Assembly: GCA_964647355.1 (NCBI GenBank)
Contig: CAZYGK010000002.1
Location: 1-64,000, forward strand
Direction: 5' to 3'
Length of the DNA: 64,000 bases
Source of the DNA: SZUA-430 sp964647355
GTDB taxonomy: Bacteria > Pseudomonadota > Alphaproteobacteria > Micropepsales > Micropepsaceae
A model generated the notes under the pieces. That model ran no database searches and had not been told where the DNA came from. It saw nothing but the letters and a program-made list of their open reading frames with translations. The translations under genes were made by a program, and so were the position numbers. This document shows positions 43,881 to 51,579 of the stretch, in pieces. Each line of letters opens with the position of its first letter. Within the stretch, counting starts at the first letter, position 1.

Positions 43881-45147
43881 GGCCGGCACCCGACTTTTCG
43901 ATGTCAGCCTTGATCAGGAAGCTGTTGGCGACAACGTAATCCTGACCCGGATCGATGCCGCCTAGGACTTCCGTCCATTCGGGTGTCCGGCGACCGGTGT
44001 CGAGCATGCGCACTTCGTAGACATCACCAACTTTCGCGAAGACGACTTCGACGTCGCGGACACGTTGGATCGCTTCCGTCCTCACGGCGAGCGGAACCTC
44101 GACTTGGTTGACGACGATTTCGCCTTTGACGGTCGTGCCGGGAAGGAAGGCGCCGTCGGAGAACAGCACACGGGCGACGACGGTTTGCGTCACGGGGTCT
44201 TTGACCGGCGATACGTTCGCCACCGTGGCGTTCGCCACCGCTTCGCCGTGCATGGGCAGCACGCGAACCGCTTGACCTGCTTTCACCTTCGCCGCATCGC
44301 GGTCGAAGACGTGGAAGTCGGCCATCATCTTCTTCGGATCGCCTATCGTGAACAGCACGCCGTCACCGGTGACGTCGCCGACATTTGCGTTGCGTTCGAG
44401 GACAAAACCCGCGAAGGGTGCGGTGACGGCGTAGGCTTGAAGGCTCTCGTTGCTTTCGATGCGCGCGAGCGTTTCGCCCGCGTTGACCGCTTCGCCGACC
44501 GATTTGGTGACGCTTAGTATCTTGCCGGGGAAGCGCGCGCGCAAATCGGCTTTGGCGCCGGGCGCCAGTTCAAGGTGACCGAGGGCATCAACCGTTTCAC
44601 GGATCGTCGCTGGGCCGGCTTTCTCCGTTGTCACGCCCGATTTCTTGGCAGTCGCGTCCGCGATTTTCGTGCGACCCTCGTAGGATTCGTAGGCCCATTT
44701 GTGGGTCTTGCCGCCGAAGGTCGCCGTGACGGTCACGTCGAACGAGTGCGGCTCTTCGACGGGCTGCGTCGCGGCCAAGAAATCGCGTTCCGCCTTGAAC
44801 GCGAACGCATCGACCTTGCCGCCGAGGCGCGTTGCTGTCATCGAGAGTCCGACGGCGTTGGTTGCGACGGGCTTTGCATTGTCGAAGGCGTAGACATGAA
44901 ACACGGGTGGTACGCCGGTTTCGAAAATCGTGATTTCGACGGAGAACGTTCCCGATTTCAGCAAACGGCCGCCATGCGGTCCCTTCTCGGCTTCGGCCTC
45001 TTCGTGGCCCTCTTCGCCTTCGCTATGGCCTGCTTCGCCGTGTTCATCTTTTGAAGCCGGCTTCTGATCGCCACAGGCCGACAAGCCCGTCATCGTAAAG
45101 GCGACAACGATCGCCGCGCCCCACTTCACCCACCATTCGCGGTTCAT
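43870..45147 (-). CDS. czcB: CzcB-type periplasmic adaptor lipoprotein
   Basis: Membrane fusion protein of 425 residues. A lipobox (GLSAC) is followed by an acidic His/Glu-rich stretch (EGEEGHEEAEAEKG) that could bind cations. The KGPHGGRLLKSG domain and the HlyD-type barrel-sandwich and hairpin core follow. The C-terminus ends GAGHDH. ATG at 45147 overlaps the czcC stop (ATGA). Confidence 0.93.
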   Translation of the reverse strand: MNREWWVKWGAAIVVAFTMTGLSACGDQKPASKDEHGEAGHSEGEEGHEEAEAEKGPHGGRLLKSGTFSVEITIFETGVPPVFHVYAFDNAKPVATNAVGLSMTATRLGGKVDAFAFKAERDFLAATQPVEEPHSFDVTVTATFGGKTHKWAYESYEGRTKIADATAKKSGVTTEKAGPATIRETVDALGHLELAPGAKADLRARFPGKILSVTKSVGEAVNAGETLARIESNESLQAYAVTAPFAGFVLERNANVGDVTGDGVLFTIGDPKKMMADFHVFDRDAAKVKAGQAVRVLPMHGEAVANATVANVSPVKDPVTQTVVARVLFSDGAFLPGTTVKGEIVVNQVEVPLAVRTEAIQRVRDVEVVFAKVGDVYEVRMLDTGRRTPEWTEVLGGIDPGQDYVVANSFLIKADIEKSGAGHDH

Positions 45148-46424
45148 TGGTCTTTTCCTTTGGTCGTATCTTGGGCCGGCTCTTCGGCCTGATTGGCGGC
45201 ATAACGGTCGAGGGCGGCTCTTGCGAAATGCAGTTCGCGCAACACTTCCACTTCGCGTGCGCGCAGTTCTGAGAGCGTGCGCATGGATTCGGAGAGTTCG
45301 AGATAGCTGAATGCGCCCGCATCGTAGCCGCGGCGGGCGGCGCTCAGCGCTTGTTCGGCGCGCGGAAGTAGCTCTTTGCGCAGCGATTCCGCTTCGGCGG
45401 CTGCGTTCTTCACTTCGGTTTGCAAGGTCAGCACGTCGCGTTCGGCGGTGCGGCGGGCTTCGGCGACGTCGAGGTCAGCGGCGCGGCGTTCGGCGGCGGC
45501 GCGGTCGATGTTGCCCTGGTTCGTGTCCCAGATCGCGAGGGGAACCGAGAGCGACAAGACGCCCGCGACGTCACCGCCCACTTCGAAGCGGCGGATGCCG
45601 ACGCCGACGGAAACGTCGGAGCTGGCGTTGGCTTTCTCGGATTCGACTTTGGCAGCGGCGCGGCGGACGGCCGCTTCGCTTGCCAGCAGATCGGGCGACG
45701 CGGACGGATCGACGGCGAGGTCTTTCTCCGGGATGGTGAGGAACGGCTTCTCGTCGATGTCGTAGGCGATGTCGTTCGTGCCCCAAAGGCCCGCAAGCTT
45801 TTGCCTCGCGGTCCGCAGCGCGCGCTGAGACCGTTCGTATTCGCCACGCGCGGTTGCCGTTTGAATTTCGGCGCGGAGCTTTACGGTGACGGGATCGCGC
45901 GCCGATTGAACGCGCCGCCGGGCCATGACTTCGATCTGGGTCGCCGAGTCCAGCGCGCTCTTGCGGGCGCGGAGCAGCGCTTTGGCGGCGCACACTTCGT
46001 AGAACGCGCGGCGGGCTTCCAAGATTGCGTCAAAGCGGCTCTTGGCGCGTTCGACGACGGCGATGTCGCGCTCTGCCTCCGCAACGGCCACTCTACCCGA
46101 GCGCTTGCCGCCGCGTTCAAAGCGTTGCGACACGCCGAGCGTGAGTTCGCTTTCGTTCAGGTTCTTGAACGGGCCGGAGCCTGCGAAGTTCTCGAGTTCG
46201 GCGTCGATTTCCGGGTTCGGCATCGTGTCGCTTTGGCGAATGCCCGCTTCGGCGCCCGCAACGAGTTCGTCACGCGACTTGACGGCGGGCGAGGCGTCGA
46301 GTGCGCGGTTGACCGCCTCCTCAAGCGTGATGCGACCCGCCTTCGCGGGCGGCGCGTCAGCCGCGAGAGCAAGCGACGCGCACGAAGCGGCACCGAACAG
46401 TGCCGCAAACGTCCAACGAAACAT
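45144..46424 (-). CDS. czcC: CzcC-type outer membrane factor
   Basis: TolC-like protein of 426 residues with a signal peptide (AALFGAASCASLALAADA) and two OEP repeats of coiled-coil and barrel segments (LTLEEAVNRALDASPAV region, then LVAGAEAGIRQSDTMPNPEIDAE). It forms the outer membrane duct for CzcAB and, since no other one is present, could also serve CusAB. First of the czcCBA genes. Confidence 0.92.
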   Translation of the reverse strand: MFRWTFAALFGAASCASLALAADAPPAKAGRITLEEAVNRALDASPAVKSRDELVAGAEAGIRQSDTMPNPEIDAELENFAGSGPFKNLNESELTLGVSQRFERGGKRSGRVAVAEAERDIAVVERAKSRFDAILEARRAFYEVCAAKALLRARKSALDSATQIEVMARRRVQSARDPVTVKLRAEIQTATARGEYERSQRALRTARQKLAGLWGTNDIAYDIDEKPFLTIPEKDLAVDPSASPDLLASEAAVRRAAAKVESEKANASSDVSVGVGIRRFEVGGDVAGVLSLSVPLAIWDTNQGNIDRAAAERRAADLDVAEARRTAERDVLTLQTEVKNAAAEAESLRKELLPRAEQALSAARRGYDAGAFSYLELSESMRTLSELRAREVEVLRELHFARAALDRYAANQAEEPAQDTTKGKDQ

Positions 46425-46487
46425 TGTGAACTACCCTGCTGCCAGAACCATCGACGTCATGCGTGCGCTCCACAGAACGCGCGTGCG

Positions 46488-46832
46488 TCAGCCTAGCGGC
46501 GGCGGGACAGGTGGCAGCAAAGTGCGGCCGTTCAAGACATCATGGGTAAACGCGAAGCGGCGCTTTGCCATTGCAATACGCGGCGACTCAAATGCGAACG
46601 CTGGAACGAACGAATGGCCCGCACATCCGCCGGGCATGTGATTGTGAGTCGAGTCGGAGCACGGCACATGCTGGCAGTGACCATCCGTTGTGACCGCGAT
46701 CACGCCCGCAGCGCTCTGTGTCGCGTCGGCCGCGACAGCGGCCTCGCCGTCGCTCACGCGCGTCGCTTCGACAGGCGCGGCTGCAACGAACAGCGCCAAC
46801 AGAAACGCGGCAATGGCAATCAGACTGCGCAT
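46488..46832 (-). CDS. Small exported Cys/His protein in the czcI position
   Basis: Protein of 114 residues with a signal peptide (LIAIAAFLLALFVAAAP). Its metal-ligand-like segment is DGHCQHVPCSDSTHNHMPGGC, and it ends LLPPVPPPLG. Its position directly upstream of czcC matches czcI, a short periplasmic protein in the Cupriavidus czcNICBA order, though sequence similarity is too weak for a firm name. ATG at 46832 is chosen to place the signal peptide at the N-terminus. Longer starts at 46850 and 46892 are open. Confidence 0.6.
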   Translation of the reverse strand: MRSLIAIAAFLLALFVAAAPVEATRVSDGEAAVAADATQSAAGVIAVTTDGHCQHVPCSDSTHNHMPGGCAGHSFVPAFAFESPRIAMAKRRFAFTHDVLNGRTLLPPVPPPLG

Positions 46833-46906
46833 AGAACCCAGGGACAGCATATCCGGACAATCAGTCACGAACGAAGTGAGCCTGAACGTCAAGTGTAAAA
46901 AATGTC

Positions 46907-47520
46907 CTAAGCATGAGCAAAGGCAACAATTTCACGCCAATGCGCTGCAAAGCAGCGCCGCACCAGCGCGCAATAGTTGCGATAGACCTCGCCGTACATC
47001 TCGTCGAGATAGGTCTCCTCGCCGCGGATTTACACTTCGAGCGCAATGTAGGCCGCGACCAAAAGCGCAATAGTGACCGCGCTCGGCGACCACAGCGTCA
47101 TGCCGAAAACGAACGCCAGCATTCCGAGAAAGATCAGGTTGCGCGACACCGCGAATGGCCCGTGCGTGCGAACCGGCGGCGCGTCGCCTTGCGGGATACC
47201 GATGCGCCACGAGTTGCCCATACTGAACTGCGCGTAACCCGTCCAAATCGCGGCCGGGCCCATGACCGCTAAACTCATCCATCGTGGCGTCGCTGACAGT
47301 CCAATCCAGCCTGGCCGAGCCGGTGTTCGAGCTGCGGCGAAACGGCGATCGCCGAAAAATACGCGATCAATCCAACAACGACGGCCGCAAAGATGGTTGC
47401 AATGAAGCCATGGATCGAATCGCGACAATCGATCACCCCAGCTGTGCGGCGCAACCACAAATTCCGCACCGCTGTCAGAGCAACGAAAACACTGGGGTGC
47501 TCTCCTCACGCCGTCAAGCG
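46907..47520 (-). pseudogene. Disrupted czcN-like isoprenylcysteine methyltransferase family gene
   Basis: Two fragments of an ICMT-family membrane protein are visible. An N-terminal membrane part (HGFIATIFAAVVVGLIAYF) is in one frame. The core (SWRIGIPQ, THGPFAVSRNLIFLGML, YIALEV) is in another, so a frameshift lies near 47290. After ALEV an in-frame TAA at about 47028-47030 interrupts the conserved end. Past it the frame continues IRGEETYLDEMYGEVYRNYC to a stop at 46907. CzcN belongs to this family and lies at this end of czc operons. The gene is not functional as read. Confidence 0.75.
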
Positions 47521-47702
47521 TCCTAGTTGGTGGCAATCTGATCCGCCCTTCCGCCTGCAGCGGCTAATGCATCGTCCAATCGTGCGAAACGGAGGCCGGG
47601 CGCTCGTGTACCTGGGATGCGGATATCGGTACCACGACGCTCCAAATGAGCGCGGGCGGCAAGTTCTTCGCGGCGCGCATGCATCGCAGTGCGGCGCTTG
47701 CG

Positions 47703-49112
47703 TCATGCTGCGTTGATCACGCCGTTCGCGATTTCGATCTGTTCAAGGAAGTGGCGCCTATGTTGCTGAAGCAGCGTTTCGTCGCATCCCTCGGCACTCA
47801 ACAGGTTGTCAACTTCGATGATCGCGGCAGAAAGAGTGAGCCATTCGGCACGATCCGATGGTGACAAGATCCGCCTAGCCGCAGCTTTCGCATAAGCAGA
47901 TCGTGCGGCAGCCTCCAAGAGGTCTGGTCTTTCAAAATAGATCAAACGCCGCCCGATCGTTTGTAGGCGACGGTCGGTGAGCCGTGCAATGAGCGCATGC
48001 CGTTGTTCCCAGGGCACGACGTGGAACTCATCAAGCAGCGCCTGATCCTCGTTGCTAATGAAGGCGTCATAAATCTGCTTCTCTACATGGGGAGACGGCG
48101 GATACGGGGACTTCAGACTCTCGAAGGCCGCGATCATGCGGGTCCGCAACGAGTCGTCATCCAATACCAGCGAAGCGCGTGCTTCCAGCTCACCGAAGCT
48201 CAGCGCTTTCGCCTTGCAGATTTCTGGCGCGTCCTCCGCAGCGAAAAGTGTCGGGGCTGCGTTCACCCTCAGACGCTTGATCGGCTTTGGCGATCGATCC
48301 AGGCGTGCGAGCAGCTCATTGTCGTCCAGGCCGCGCAGCGAATCCGGATGAATGTTTAGGTCATACACATACCACTCGGAGCCATTGGCGGGGTTGGGAC
48401 CAAGTGCGGTCACAAGCCACGCATAGGGCGCTCCGAAATACGACTCGCTGAGGCAAAAAACTCGCTCGCTGGTAATGTAGTCCGTCACCGAAACCTTCTT
48501 GCTGAAACGCATGAACGTGGACCAGACCTCCGGCACCCGATCCGCGACAAGACGGCAAAGATGTATCGTGGCCTCAACGTCTGCCATCGCGTCGTGCGCG
48601 TTGATGTGGTCGAAACCGTTGGCCGGCGCGAGCTTTTCGAGCTTGAAAATCTCCATGCCCTCGTCGTCCAGCGGAACCGACAGTGCGTTCGGCGCAAAAA
48701 GCCTCGTCGCCTGCACGATGCGCATCACATCCGAACGTGTGTTTCCGTTCGTGTTCGTCAGGTACGGCGCATGCAGCGTTTGATAGAGCGCTTGACGAAA
48801 GAGGATCTCGTCGAATCGAACCGAGTTGTAGCCGAGGAAAACGGCGGGTGACCAGCTTAGGAATTTCGCGCGGACGCTGCGCATCATCTCGTAGTGGGAA
48901 GCAAGAGATGCATCTGTAAGCTGATGAGGGCGCACCTTCGTTACGTTCATCGCGCCGGGCGATGGAACGATATGCGGCAAAATTCGGCAACGCAGGTTGA
49001 TGCGCTCCAGTTCGTTCAGGTTGGCGTCGGTCCGCATCGCCGCAATCTGAAGAATCTGGTCGAAAAACGAATTCGTGCCTGTTGTCTCCGTGTCGTAAAA
49101 AACGAAGCTCAT
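47703..49112 (-). CDS. sbcB: Exodeoxyribonuclease I (SbcB) family 3'-5' ssDNA exonuclease
   Basis: Protein of 469 residues, close to the 475 of E. coli ExoI. The DEDDh exonuclease domain has FYDTETTGTN, LGYNSVRFDE and the signature NAHDAMADVEATI. The SH3-like and C-terminal helical domains follow, with QIYDAFISNEDQALL and GRRLIYFERPD matching ExoI. ExoI degrades single-stranded DNA from 3' ends. It is the last gene of a three-gene operon with an ImmA peptidase (19-bp gap) and an XRE repressor, divergent from the Bil genes. A recombination or ssDNA-signal-clearing role is inferred. Confidence 0.9.
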   Translation of the reverse strand: MSFVFYDTETTGTNSFFDQILQIAAMRTDANLNELERINLRCRILPHIVPSPGAMNVTKVRPHQLTDASLASHYEMMRSVRAKFLSWSPAVFLGYNSVRFDEILFRQALYQTLHAPYLTNTNGNTRSDVMRIVQATRLFAPNALSVPLDDEGMEIFKLEKLAPANGFDHINAHDAMADVEATIHLCRLVADRVPEVWSTFMRFSKKVSVTDYITSERVFCLSESYFGAPYAWLVTALGPNPANGSEWYVYDLNIHPDSLRGLDDNELLARLDRSPKPIKRLRVNAAPTLFAAEDAPEICKAKALSFGELEARASLVLDDDSLRTRMIAAFESLKSPYPPSPHVEKQIYDAFISNEDQALLDEFHVVPWEQRHALIARLTDRRLQTIGRRLIYFERPDLLEAAARSAYAKAAARRILSPSDRAEWLTLSAAIIEVDNLLSAEGCDETLLQQHRRHFLEQIEIANGVINAA

Positions 49113-49131
49113 TGCCGCCCCCGCGTGCGCG

Positions 49132-49650
49132 TCATCGATTGGTTATTCTGTATTGCAATGTCTGTTTGCTAACTTTGAATTTCTTCGCCAGATCGTCGAG
49201 CGGCTTCTCGTCGTCAATGTCGAACGGCTTGCCGGCCAACGCCTCGTCGAGGCACGCTGTTGGAATGAGAAGTGCGGCCGCAAATTGGTTGGCTTGGACT
49301 TCGACTTCATCGGTTCCAGCGGCGGCCTTGTCGTCGCGCATCAAAACCGGGAAACTCTTATCGACGTGAACTTCCTTCGAGATCATCGCTTTGTGAAGTT
49401 CGAGATGGCCGATCTCGTGGGCAATTGTAAATCGTTGCCGATTGGGATGATGAAGTGAATTAACGCCGATGATCGGCACGTTGTCTTTTATGTAGATCAT
49501 GCCGGACAACTCATCGTCGAGCGGCGAAAACCGAATCTGAGCGCCGAGCGCCTTTGCGATTTTTTCGACCGGCACCGGCCCGGTGCTGATGCTGAGGCGC
49601 GCTAACAGCTGTTCGGCCTTACTTCTTGCTGCACTACTTCGATCGGCCAC
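49132..49650 (-). CDS. ImmA/IrrE family metallopeptidase (CapP-like)
   Basis: Protein of 172 residues with the zinc peptidase motif AHEIGHLELH (HExxH) at about 84-93 and a downstream glutamate in the EVQANQFAAALLIP helix, the third ligand. GTG at 49650 follows AAAGGAGGG with 6-nt spacing. This is a much better start than the upstream ATG. It overlaps the XRE gene by 17 bp. Family members such as ImmA, IrrE and CapP cleave a partner XRE repressor. The gene order here is exactly such a pair. Confidence 0.88.
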   Translation of the reverse strand: MADRSSAARSKAEQLLARLSISTGPVPVEKIAKALGAQIRFSPLDDELSGMIYIKDNVPIIGVNSLHHPNRQRFTIAHEIGHLELHKAMISKEVHVDKSFPVLMRDDKAAAGTDEVEVQANQFAAALLIPTACLDEALAGKPFDIDDEKPLDDLAKKFKVSKQTLQYRITNR

Positions 49651-49999
49651 GTGTTCCCTCCTTTGGCGCCGCTTGCTCGGTCTCCACGCTTCCAAACAGC
49701 TGCGCGATTTGGTCTCGCTGCTTGGGCTTTAGGTCACCCGGCAATGGCAAGTCTGTACGCGACGACATCGCGCGATCCATGACGGGCGCAGGCAATAGAT
49801 CGGTGGGCGCGAGTCCCAGGCTGGCGGCCATTCGATAGAGCTGATGCACTAGAATGTTCTGTCGGCCTGTCTCGATATTGGCAAGCGAACCGCGCGATAT
49901 GCCGAGCTTGCCCGCAAGATCTTCTTGCGTGAGCCCAAGCTTTTTGCGGCGCGCTTTCACGACGACGCCAATGTGCTGGTAGAGCGGATCAACTTTCAC
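49634..49999 (-). CDS. XRE family transcriptional repressor (CapH/ImmR-like)
   Basis: Protein of 121 residues with an N-terminal helix-turn-helix (VVKARRKKLGLTQEDLAGKLGISRGSLANIE). The C-terminal region (residues 70-121) is the likely cleavage and dimerisation part. The open frame reaches ATG 50089, but that would run through paired TAGCACG repeats and promoter hexamers. GTG at 49999 coincides with the predicted transcription start, so the mRNA is probably leaderless. It likely represses both its own operon and the divergent Bil operon. Confidence 0.85.
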   Translation of the reverse strand: MKVDPLYQHIGVVVKARRKKLGLTQEDLAGKLGISRGSLANIETGRQNILVHQLYRMAASLGLAPTDLLPAPVMDRAMSSRTDLPLPGDLKPKQRDQIAQLFGSVETEQAAPKEGTRGRSK

Positions 50000-50005
50000 G
50001 GTTTG

Positions 50006-50111
50006 TTCATATAAGGGCACAGACCTAATGTCAACGTAGCACGCAATGCGTGTATATAGCACGAAAGGAATGTGCTTATTGTTTGACATTCCGATTTTGC
50101 GGTCATAGGTT
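50006..50111. promoter_or_regulatory. Divergent control region of the repressor/peptidase and Bil operons
   Basis: The minus-strand promoter has TTGACA (50034-50029), a 17-bp spacer and TATGAA (50011-50006), and leads to a start at the GTG of the repressor gene. The plus-strand promoter has TTGACA (50083-50088), a 17-bp spacer and TAGGTT (50106-50111), toward the Bil operon. Between them TAGCACG occurs at 50037 and 50057, exactly 20 bp apart. The first lies in the palindrome CACGCA-A-TGCGTG (50040-50052), and the second in AGCAC-9-GTGCT (50058-50076). These are good operators for the XRE protein. Confidence 0.7.
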
Positions 50112-50152
50112 TTGGGACAGCCGGATTCTCAGCGCAACCCAATGAGGCAGTT

Positions 50153-50632
50153 ATGATAACCGACAAAGTTAGGATCGAAATCGAGGTTGAAGACGCCGAC
50201 GGAGTTCGTGTCGCAGTCGTCGAGGGCGGCAGCGTTGCCGCCGTTCTCGCCGAAGCGCGAAAGCTCGCCGGCTTAGACGAAGTACACGTATTCGAGCGCG
50301 ACCGGGACGAGCCTATCGGCCCCGAAATCGAGAAGAAGAAGGCGCTTTCGCTGCACGCCCATCGCTGTCACCGCGTTCACGTCGCCGTGCGCTATGAGCA
50401 CCGCACGCTGGAACACAAGTTCTCACCGGCGGCGACGATCTTCCGGGTGCTTCAGTGGGCGATCGGCAAGCATGGCTTCAACCTCGACGACACGGCGAAG
50501 TCAAAAGCCCGGTTGATGCTGCCGGGCGCGTCCGAGCCGCTGTCGAACGACACGCTCGTCGGCCGCCTAGTGAAGCACGGCGATTGTTCGCTCACCCTCG
50601 ACCTGACGCTCAAGGACTTCACCAATGGCTGA
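50153..50632 (+). CDS. bilA: Bil ubiquitin-like protein (tandem beta-grasp, C-terminal Gly)
   Basis: Protein of 159 residues read as two ubiquitin-like beta-grasp units: a divergent one at about 4-70 and a clearer one at about 72-157 (HRVHVAVRYEHRTLEHKF, then DCSLTLDLTLKDF). It ends in Asn-Gly, so the mature conjugating glycine is exposed without processing. ATG at 50153 has GAGG 7 nt upstream. In the bacterial ISG15-like system the E1 and E2 attach BilA to phage structural protein. The assignment rests mainly on the four-gene order. Confidence 0.8.
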   Translation: MITDKVRIEIEVEDADGVRVAVVEGGSVAAVLAEARKLAGLDEVHVFERDRDEPIGPEIEKKKALSLHAHRCHRVHVAVRYEHRTLEHKFSPAATIFRVLQWAIGKHGFNLDDTAKSKARLMLPGASEPLSNDTLVGRLVKHGDCSLTLDLTLKDFTNG

Positions 50633-51107
50633 CGCGGTCGCATCGCCCACCCAGCAGGCGATCGAGGTGCACCTGGCGTCGGTGCGCTTCATCGCGGGCG
50701 TTGAGGAGGGGCGCTGGATTTTCCAGCGCCTCGCCTGGCCCTACCTTTACGTGCGCATTATCGGCAAGGATCCGAACTCGGACGTCACCTTCGCGCATGA
50801 TTTTCGACTGCATTGCGAGGGCTTTCCCGATCCCGGCCCGAACGTCGAGCGCTGGGTCTTCGCGGACGCCGAGCCGCACGGGCACCTTCCGCCGCCGCCG
50901 CCACATGGTTCTCCCGGGTACGTTGATGCGATGAAATGGGAGCAAGGCATGTACAGAGCCTGGAGCCGGAACGCGGCCCCTCACAGCGAGTGGGCGCAAA
51001 AGCGGCCCGACGAAGCCTGGAACCGCCATCGCCACCTCGTCTTCATCATGGAACACCTCTATGCAATCGTTTCTGAACAAGCCGTCTGGCTCGCCAACCA
51101 TCGGTGA
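50625..51107 (+). CDS. bilB: Bil E2-like ubiquitin-conjugating enzyme
   Basis: Protein of 160 residues with a UBC/RWD-like fold, seen as LAWPYLYVRIIGKDP strands, then HDFRLHCEGFPDPGPN, a Pro-rich loop and C-terminal helices (AWNRHRHLVFIMEHLYAIV). Cys64 in RLHCEGFP is the only cysteine and so the only candidate for the thioester. The gene overlaps bilA by 8 bp and bilC by 47 bp, a tight translational arrangement. The E2 assignment is by context and fold pattern, since primary similarity to eukaryotic E2s is low. Confidence 0.78.
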   Translation: MADAVASPTQQAIEVHLASVRFIAGVEEGRWIFQRLAWPYLYVRIIGKDPNSDVTFAHDFRLHCEGFPDPGPNVERWVFADAEPHGHLPPPPPHGSPGYVDAMKWEQGMYRAWSRNAAPHSEWAQKRPDEAWNRHRHLVFIMEHLYAIVSEQAVWLANHR

Positions 51108-51579
51108 GCCGAGACTTCGCTGCCCGCGTGGCGTTTGGGGAGCAGGCGTCCGCGAGTTAGAGCGCCGCACGCTCGGCGGCCGGCGCGAAAGCGGCGCGTT
51201 CCTTCTCGGCCACGATCGCGGCAAGCACAAAGAGATCGTGGAGTTCGTATTTTACGACGACATCGATCCCAATTCGCTCAGGAGCGGCATCGTGAAGTTT
51301 GCGGGCAACAAGTTGCCGCTGTTGTGGGAGCATTGCCGCAAGCGCGGGCACGGCGTCGTCGCCGACGTTCACGTGCACCCGGTCGGCTATGGCCAAAGCC
51401 CATCCGATCAAGCGGACCCCGTGATGCCGCGCGCGGGTCATCTCGCAATCATCATCCCGCAATTCGCTCGCCGCGAGACAGAGCCCGGCGGCATCGGGCT
51501 CTACGAATTTCTCGGCGGCGGCAAGTGGGCGAACCACACAGCCAAAGGCGCGGCGTTCTTCCAACTGGTGAACCCATGA
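51061..51579 (+). CDS. bilC: Bil JAB/JAMM metallopeptidase (deubiquitinase-like)
   Basis: Protein of 172 residues with the MPN/JAMM fold. The catalytic glutamate is Glu43 in RESGAFLLG, and the zinc ligands are in DVHVHPVGYGQSPSDQAD (His104, His106, Asp116). The gap between the second histidine and the Ser/Asp pair is one residue shorter than the classical HxHx7SxxD. In Bil systems this enzyme removes the ubiquitin-like protein from targets. ATG at 51061 lies inside bilB. No later in-frame start was found. Confidence 0.85.
   Translation: MQSFLNKPSGSPTIGEPRLRCPRGVWGAGVRELERRTLGGRRESGAFLLGHDRGKHKEIVEFVFYDDIDPNSLRSGIVKFAGNKLPLLWEHCRKRGHGVVADVHVHPVGYGQSPSDQADPVMPRAGHLAIIIPQFARRETEPGGIGLYEFLGGGKWANHTAKGAAFFQLVNP

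Noticed and set aside
49132..49999. XRE plus ImmA pair as a toxin-antitoxin system
   Set aside because: The peptidase has an intact HExxH and no toxin-type domain. A repressor with its own protease fits better.
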